From the NCBI GenBank assembly GCA_964401385.1, contig CAYNYF010000054.1, positions 1 through 29,455 of the forward strand: a DNA stretch of 29,455 bases, read 5' to 3'. Source of the DNA: CAYNYF01 sp964401385 (GTDB taxonomy: Bacteria; Planctomycetota; Phycisphaerae; SM23-33). The notes under the pieces are model-generated. The model was not told the origin of the DNA. It was given only the letters and a program-made list of their open reading frames with translations, and did no database searches. Shown piece by piece: positions 24,385 to 29,455 of this stretch. How positions within the stretch are numbered: position 1 is the stretch's first letter; every line of letters starts with the position of its first letter. A program made the position numbers and the translations under genes.

Positions 24385-27300
24385 ACGCCCGCGCCGCCGG
24401 TGCCGTAGCCATAATTGTCGGCCCAGAGGGTGTAGTCGCCGCCGTCCACGAAGCCGTCGCAGTTGAAATCCCCGTCGCACCATGCGCCGCCCTGGGAGTA
24501 ATGATCGGCCCAGAGGGTGTAGTCGCCGCCGTCGACGCATCCGTCGAGGCTTGCGTCGCCCATTGCCGTTGTCGTGATCACTACGTTGAAGGGGTTGCAG
24601 GCCACGTCCAGGACCGGGCCGCTGACGCTGCTGAACTCGCCCGTCACCCCGGCGCCGGCGGTGAGGATGGTGAATTCCTGGCCGCAGGTGCAATTGAAGC
24701 CGTCGATCAGCAACACCGTCAGCTCGCCGTCCAGGCTGGCGGCGCCGGTCACGTCGAGGATGTCGTGGGCGGCGCTGCCGGCCAGGTCGATCTTCAGCGT
24801 GCCGGCGGCGGCCTGGGTGAAGTCGCCGTCGACGGTCATCACGCCGGCGGACAGGCCGGGGCTGACGGTCCCGCTGTTGCTGAGCGCGGCCGCCTGGACC
24901 TCGCCGGTGCCGCTGATGGTGCCCTCGTTGTCCACGCCGGCTGCGGTGACCTGCCCGCCGTCCAGGGCGACCGTTCCGGCCCCCCAGATCTTCAGCGTAT
25001 CGGTCACCGTCACCGTGCCTCCGCCCGTGACATCGAGCGTCGCGGTGCCGCCGGCAGTGTCCTCCTGGCCGCCGACGTAAAGGCTGCCCGTGCTGCTCCA
25101 CGTCGAGCCGGCCCCGTCGACGGTCACGCTGCCCTCGGAGTCACCGCCGCCGTATGCGCCGATGAAGCCATCCACGTTCGAGACGGCCCCGCCGCTGAGG
25201 ACGTTGAGCACCCCGACGCCTAACTCGCCGACGTACAGGTCACCACTGTTGGTGAAGGTCGAGCCGGCCCCATCGACGGTCGCGGTGCCCGTCCCGACGT
25301 ATCCCGTGCCGCTGCTGGAGCCCAGAAAGGCGAGGGTGTTGGAGACCGTCCCGCCGTTGGTGATATTGAGGCTGCCCTGGCCCCAGTAGCCGAGGATCAG
25401 GCCGTCGACGGTGTTGGTCCAGTTCGAGCCGGTCCCATCGACGTTGATCGTTCCCTCCGAGCCGGCGGACATGCCGATGACGCCGAGGGTGTTGGAGACG
25501 GCCCCGCCGTCGAGGATGTTGACTGTCCCGGTCCCCATGCTGCCCACGTTCAGGTAGGAGGTGCTGGTCCAGCTGGAGTCGGTTCCGGTGACGGTCACTG
25601 TGGCCTGGTAGCCTGGGCCGCTGTCGACCCAGGCCTCAGCAGTCGACAGCGCCCCGCCGTTGGTGACGGTAAGCGCGCCCGTCCCCGTGCCGCCGCCCAC
25701 CGTCAGGGAGCCGCTGCTCCAGGTCGAACCGGCACCGTCGAGAGTTGCCGTTCCGTGCGATCCGGGCCCGGCGCCGATCAAGGCCCCGGCGCTGGAGACG
25801 CTGCCGCCGTCGGCGATGGTGAGCGAGCTGGTCCCCCGGATGCCGACGAACAACGTGTCGCTGTTGGTCCAGGTCGAGCCGGTGCCGTTCACCATCACCG
25901 CGCCCGCTGACCCGTCCAGGCGTCCCAGGATCGCCAGCTGGTTCGAGATGCTGCTGCCGCCGCTGACGCTCAGGATGCCTGTGTTGGTGTCGCCGACGCA
26001 CAGGTTTTCCGGCAGCGACGCCGTGGCCCCGTTGGTGAGGTTCAGCGTCGGGCTGCCGGTTCCGTCGAGGACAAACATGTCCGGGCCGGGAGAGAACCAT
26101 CCCCCGTCGACGGTGAGTGTGCCGCCGTTAAAGCTGAACGCGCCGGCGGCAGAGTTGTCGAACGAACCCGTCTGAATCGTCCCGCCGTCCAGATTGACGG
26201 TTCCGCCCCACCAGACCTTCAGCGTGTCGGCCACCGTCACCGCTCCTCCGGCGGTCACCTCGAGCGTCGCGGTGCCGCCGGCGGTGTCCTCCCGGCCTCC
26301 GATGTAAAGGCTGCCAGTGTTGTTCCACGTCGAGCCGGCCCCGGTGACGGTGACGGTGCTGGATGCGCCGCCGCAGGCGATGTAGGCGTCGGTATTGGAG
26401 ACCGTCGCACCGTTTTGGATCGACAGGGTCGCGGCACCGTAGCCGCCCACCGTCAGCCATCTGCCGTTGGTCCAATATGAGCTGGCGCCGTCGACGGTCA
26501 CGCTGCCCTGGCTCCCGGTGCCGAAGCCTATGTATCCTGTCGTGCCGTTGGTGACGCCGCCCCCGTTCAGGATGGACAGTGTCCCGCTGCTTCCGTTGCC
26601 GACGCCAACGAAGAGCTCATTGGTGTTTGTCCACAGCGAACCGACGCCGTCAACCGTCGCCGTGCCCTGGGCGCCGTTGAAGTCACCCACAGTCGCGGAT
26701 GCTCCGGAAACCATGCCGCCTTGTCGAATCTCCAGGCTCCCCGTCCCACCGTAGTACGCGACACTGAACGAATGGCTGCATGTCAGCGTCGAGCCGGCGC
26801 CCTGCACGAGCAGGCTGCCTTCCGCCCCCTCGTAGCAGCCCACATACAGGCTGCGCCATCCCATCGGCGGCGTATTGATGGCAACGGTGGCGCCGTTTAG
26901 GATGGACAGAGAGCCGACCCCGCCGTCGTCCCCGACGTAAACCGTTTTGCCGTCGGTCAGGCTCGTGCCGGGCCCGCTGATCGTCATCGCCCCGGCGTTG
27001 CCGTCGCCAACGTACAATCCTCCGGCCACAGTCGCACTCGCCCCGTTGATGAGTCGCAGCGTCGGCAGCTTCCCCGGCGCGCCTCCATCGATGGTTATGT
27101 CGTCGCCCTTGGGAATGAACGTTCCCCCATCGATTGTGACCGTCCCGTCGGTGAAGTTGAACGCCCCGGCCTCGGACAGGTCCAGCGAGCCGGTCCGGAT
27201 CGTCCCGCCGTCCAGATTGACGGTCCCCGCCCCCCAGATCTTCAGCGTGTCGGCCACCGTCACCGTGCCGGCGTCAGTGACGTCGAGCTGCCCGGATCCA

Positions 27301-28223
27301 AACGCCGTCGTTTCCCTGCCGCCGACGTAGACGCTGGAGCCGTTGGTCCACGTCGAGCCCGCCCCGTCCACGATCACCGTGCCGTCGCCGCCGGGAGAGA
27401 AGGACAGACACGCGGCGTCGGCGTTGGAGACCGCTCCGCCGTTTCGGATCTCAAGTGTGGCGCTGCCGTAGTTGCCGACGACGAGGTCGTGAGTGTGCGT
27501 CCAGGTTGAGCCGGCGCCGTCGACGATCGCGGTGCCGCTGGAGCCCGCGGCGTAGGCTATGTACGTCCTGTCCTCATTCACAACGGCCCCGCCGTTCCGG
27601 ATGTTGAGCGTGCCGTTGCCGTCGCTGCCGAGGTGCAGGTATTGGTTGGTGGTCCAGAGCGAGCCGGACCCGTCAACGGTCACCGTGCCGTCCGAGCCGG
27701 TTTGGTCACCGATGCGCCCGTGGGTGTTCTGAACCTCGCCGCCGTTGAGGATGTCCAGCGTGCCGGTGCCGTCCTGCCCGACGATCAGAAAGAGGCTGTT
27801 GGACCAACTCGAGCCCGGACCCTCGACGGTCGCAGCGCCCGCCGAGCCGGGGGCATCACCGACGTAGGCCCAGGAATCCGAAATCGCGCCACCGTTCTGG
27901 ACGTGGAGTGTGCCGGCGCCCACGTCCCCCACGGAAATCAGATAGAGGGAGGCCGATGCGCTGGAGCTGTTGACGGTGATGGACCCGCCGCTGCTGACCA
28001 TGACATAAGTGGACGTCTGCGGCGCCCCAGACAGTACCGTCAGGTTGTAGGTGGAGTGCGGGTAGCTGTTCGGGTCCCAGTTGTTGGCGGTAAACCAGTC
28101 GTTGGTTCCGGCGCCGCCGTCCCAGGTGAGGTCCACGGCCGCGGAGATCGCGGGAAAGACGGCGCAAGCGATCAGCAGAACGGACGCCCGTGTGATCGGA
28201 ATTCCCCTTTCTGTTTCACGCAC
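24385..28223 (-). CDS. Giant secreted T5SS/PEP-CTERM-associated repeat protein, C-terminus in gap
   Basis: About 1279 residues are visible. A signal peptide (VLLIACAVFPAISAA) precedes a WDGGAGTNDW segment. Then come about 15 repeats of roughly 50 aa with the pattern VG..GTGTL.I.NGG.V, YIG...GS.GTVTVDGAGSTWTN, typical of T5SS/PEP-CTERM-associated repeats (TIGR04393), which form a beta-helix. The repeats fall into three blocks, each capped by TLKIWGAGTVNLDGG-like sequence. Near the end are two dockerin-like units (GDASLDG, DGDFNCDG, each with VDGGDYTLWAD). The frame enters the gap after GTGGAG, where a C-terminal sorting signal would be expected. GTG 28223 is the likely start, with GAAGG 10 nt upstream. 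It is probably a surface or sheath protein. Confidence 0.88.
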
Positions 28224-28530
28224 CGGCTGCCTTCGTCAACGAAATACAGGAGGCGCGACAGAATAGCCCCCTGGCCGACGCAGGGACGCGCGCCGATAGT
28301 GCCTTAGTCTACCACGAGTTGGCGATATCGACAAGGCGAATCCGCCGCCCGGGTCGCGGATGTCATCGGCGATCCGGGGGTAGCTTGCGGCCGTGCAGCC
28401 CCTTGCGAGCGCTGGGGGCTTGCCCAAGATCCCACCTTTTCCTGTCTCGGTAGGGTGGCTGCTCGCAGCCACCTCGCATGGAATGACACGTCGCCCAGGC
28501 AATTCCGGTGCGTGCGAGCACGCACCCTAC
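28224..28530. repeat. Spacer with two 9-2-9 palindromes
   Basis: No gene seen. Two perfect palindromes with 9-bp arms and a 2-nt centre occur: GGTGGCTGC/GCAGCCACC at 28454-28473 and GGTGCGTGC/GCACGCACC at 28507-28526. The second is the same unit as at 6-25. The promoter of the giant repeat gene must lie at the left end, but I cannot place it firmly. Confidence 0.6.
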
Positions 28531-28535
28531 GGCCG

Positions 28536-28678
28536 TTGGGAAAGCATTTGGGCGCGCAAACGTGAACGTTCCGGCCGGGGGAATGGAGATTCTCTGAGGT
28601 TTTTATCTCCCGCGGCCGGGGAGGCTTGCCGGCCGGGGTGCGGTTTTGGGAAAGCGTTTGCGCGCGCATACGTGAACG
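28536..28678. repeat. 33-bp direct repeat, two copies 110 bp apart
   Basis: 28536-28568 and 28646-28678 both read TTGGGAAAGC.TTTG.GCGCG and continue CA.ACGTGAACG, with three differences in 33 bp. CCGGCCGGGG strings lie between. No coding potential is evident. Confidence 0.75.
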
Positions 28679-28750
28679 CGCGAAGTAAGTACGGAGGGCA
28701 CGCTGCGCGTGCGCGCCGAGCCTCTTTGAAAAGGGAATAGGGCTGAGACT

Positions 28751-29030
28751 AGGGAATAGGGACCAGGCACCAGGGACCAGGAACGGCAAAGGGACTTGGG
28801 GCTTAGGACTTGGGGGAGATGGGCAAGATAGAGAACGCGAATGCGGCGAATTACTACGAATGCGCGCGAATGAAAGAGAAGAAACAGCAAAGCCTGTTTG
28901 GAACAAGACTTACGGATTTCGGGTCCGTTCCAAACGGTTCCCAATGGTACTCAATGGTACTCAATGGTATCGAATGGTACTCAACGGTATCGAATGGTAC
29001 TCAATGGTTGCGAATGGTATCGAACGGTAC
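28751..29030. repeat. Composite repeat element A with 10-bp array
   Basis: In order: heptamer-like units AGGGACC/AGGGAAT (28751-28784), a GGGCAAGATAG box (28821-28831), CGAAT-rich units (28835-28875), an anchor TTACGGATTT (28910-28919) inside an 8-bp inverted repeat TTTGGAAC/GTTCCAAA (28897-28934), and then about ten decamers (28931-29030) of consensus YSAAYGGTWY. No open frame with a ribosome site is present. Element B repeats the layout 290 bp downstream. Confidence 0.75.
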
Positions 29031-29049
29031 AGGCCCGTTCCGGCGGTTT

Positions 29050-29376
29050 GGGCAAGATAGGGAACATACAGGGACTAGGGACCAGGGACTAGGGACCAGG
29101 GAACGGCAACCGCAGAAGCGACAACGCGAATGCGGCGAAGAAAGCGAATTCGCGCGAATGAAAAGAGGCGAAAAACGCAAAGGATTTTCAAAAAACGATT
29201 TACGGATTTGGACCCCTTTCCGAAACTTTGCGAAACGTTGCGAAACGTTGCGAATCGTTGCGAATCTTTGCGAATCGTTGCGAAACGTTGCGAAACGTTG
29301 CGAAACGTTGCGAATCGTTGCGAATCTTTGCGAATCTTTGCGAATTGTTGCGAATCGTTGCGTTTCTTTGCGTTCC
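29050..29376. repeat. Composite repeat element B with 10-bp array
   Basis: Same order as element A: a GGGCAAGATAG box (29050-29060), five heptamers AGGGACY (29070-29104), CGAAT-rich units (29124-29165), the anchor TTACGGATTT (29200-29209), then 15 decamers (29221-29370) of consensus CGAAWCKTTG. The array starts 21 nt after the first base of the anchor in both elements, but the decamer differs. The remaining 29377-29455 is GC-rich with GGCAGGCAAGCAGGCAAG and no gene. Confidence 0.75.
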
Positions 29377-29455
29377 TACCTGCCCGGGCAACGGCGCCCG
29401 GCCAGGCCTACCCGGTGGCGGCAGGCAAGCAGGCAAGTCGTTGCGTTTGGGACCA

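Noticed and set aside
24501..27330. Several plus-strand open frames opposite the giant repeat gene
   Set aside because: Pro/Val/Ser-rich mirror images of the repeats without starts or motifs.
28931..29370. CRISPR array
   Set aside because: Units are 10 bp, directly adjacent and without spacers; no cas genes.
29200..29436. 78-codon minus-strand frame through the decamer array
   Set aside because: Its repetitive product (RFAKIRNDSQ units) is just the 10-bp repeat read in three frames; no ribosome site.
1..29455. tRNA or rRNA genes
   Set aside because: No T-loop-like GGTTCGANNCC in a cloverleaf context and no rRNA-like stretch was seen by eye.

Overview
This is high-GC bacterial DNA, most likely from a planctomycete (Planctomycetota, probably Phycisphaerae-like). 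The main reasons are a giant secreted protein built from T5SS/PEP-CTERM-associated repeats that ends in dockerin-like GDxxxDGxVDGGDY units, several small zinc-ribbon and helical proteins of a type common in that phylum, a PL10 pectate lyase, a GH113-like mannanase and a ceramidase-like hydrolase. The taxonomic call is an inference from gene families; no rRNA or tRNA gene is visible.

Layout. Positions 1-340 hold only palindromic repeats. 341-5000 carries a small helical protein (-), a SAM methyltransferase (+), a LarA-type nickel-pincer racemase (+), and on the minus strand a membrane zinc-ribbon gene followed by cinA. 5267-7659 holds an FG-GAP/VCBS propeller protein, a 46-codon mini-gene and a secreted HEAT-repeat protein. 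7707-7964 (-) is a zinc-ribbon protein. 8179-11749 is a co-directional run of a discoidin-like lipoprotein, a B12-binding-type radical SAM enzyme, a one-pass membrane protein and an unrecognised soluble protein. 12054-13490 is a secreted pectate lyase.

13566-15810 is the most irregular coding stretch. A 141-bp segment carrying the mutM promoter, leader and first eleven codons is present twice, at 94% identity. Between the copies lies about 2 kb with a damaged zinc-ribbon gene, a stand-alone response-regulator receiver and a type II/IV prepilin. Intact mutM follows, then a haem-binding-type histidine kinase, and an overlapping DegT aminotransferase / ceramidase-like pair. A small minus-strand protein (20878-21255) precedes a phosphodiesterase and a membrane-anchored GH113-like enzyme.

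A 100-N assembly gap (24285-24384) separates these from the giant minus-strand repeat protein (24385-28223), whose C-terminus is lost in the gap. The last 1.2 kb (28224-29455) has no gene. It is a stack of repeats: palindromes, a 33-bp direct repeat, heptamer runs and two composite 290-bp elements, each ending in an array of 10-bp repeats.

Two themes run through the window. One is a recurring promoter layout, TANNNT-N9-ATG, seen with identical spacing before four genes and implying near-leaderless mRNAs. The other is polysaccharide and surface biology: pectate lyase, GH113-like enzyme, discoidin-like lipoprotein, prepilin and the repeat-rich exported protein. No transposase, integrase, CRISPR array or phage structural gene was found.
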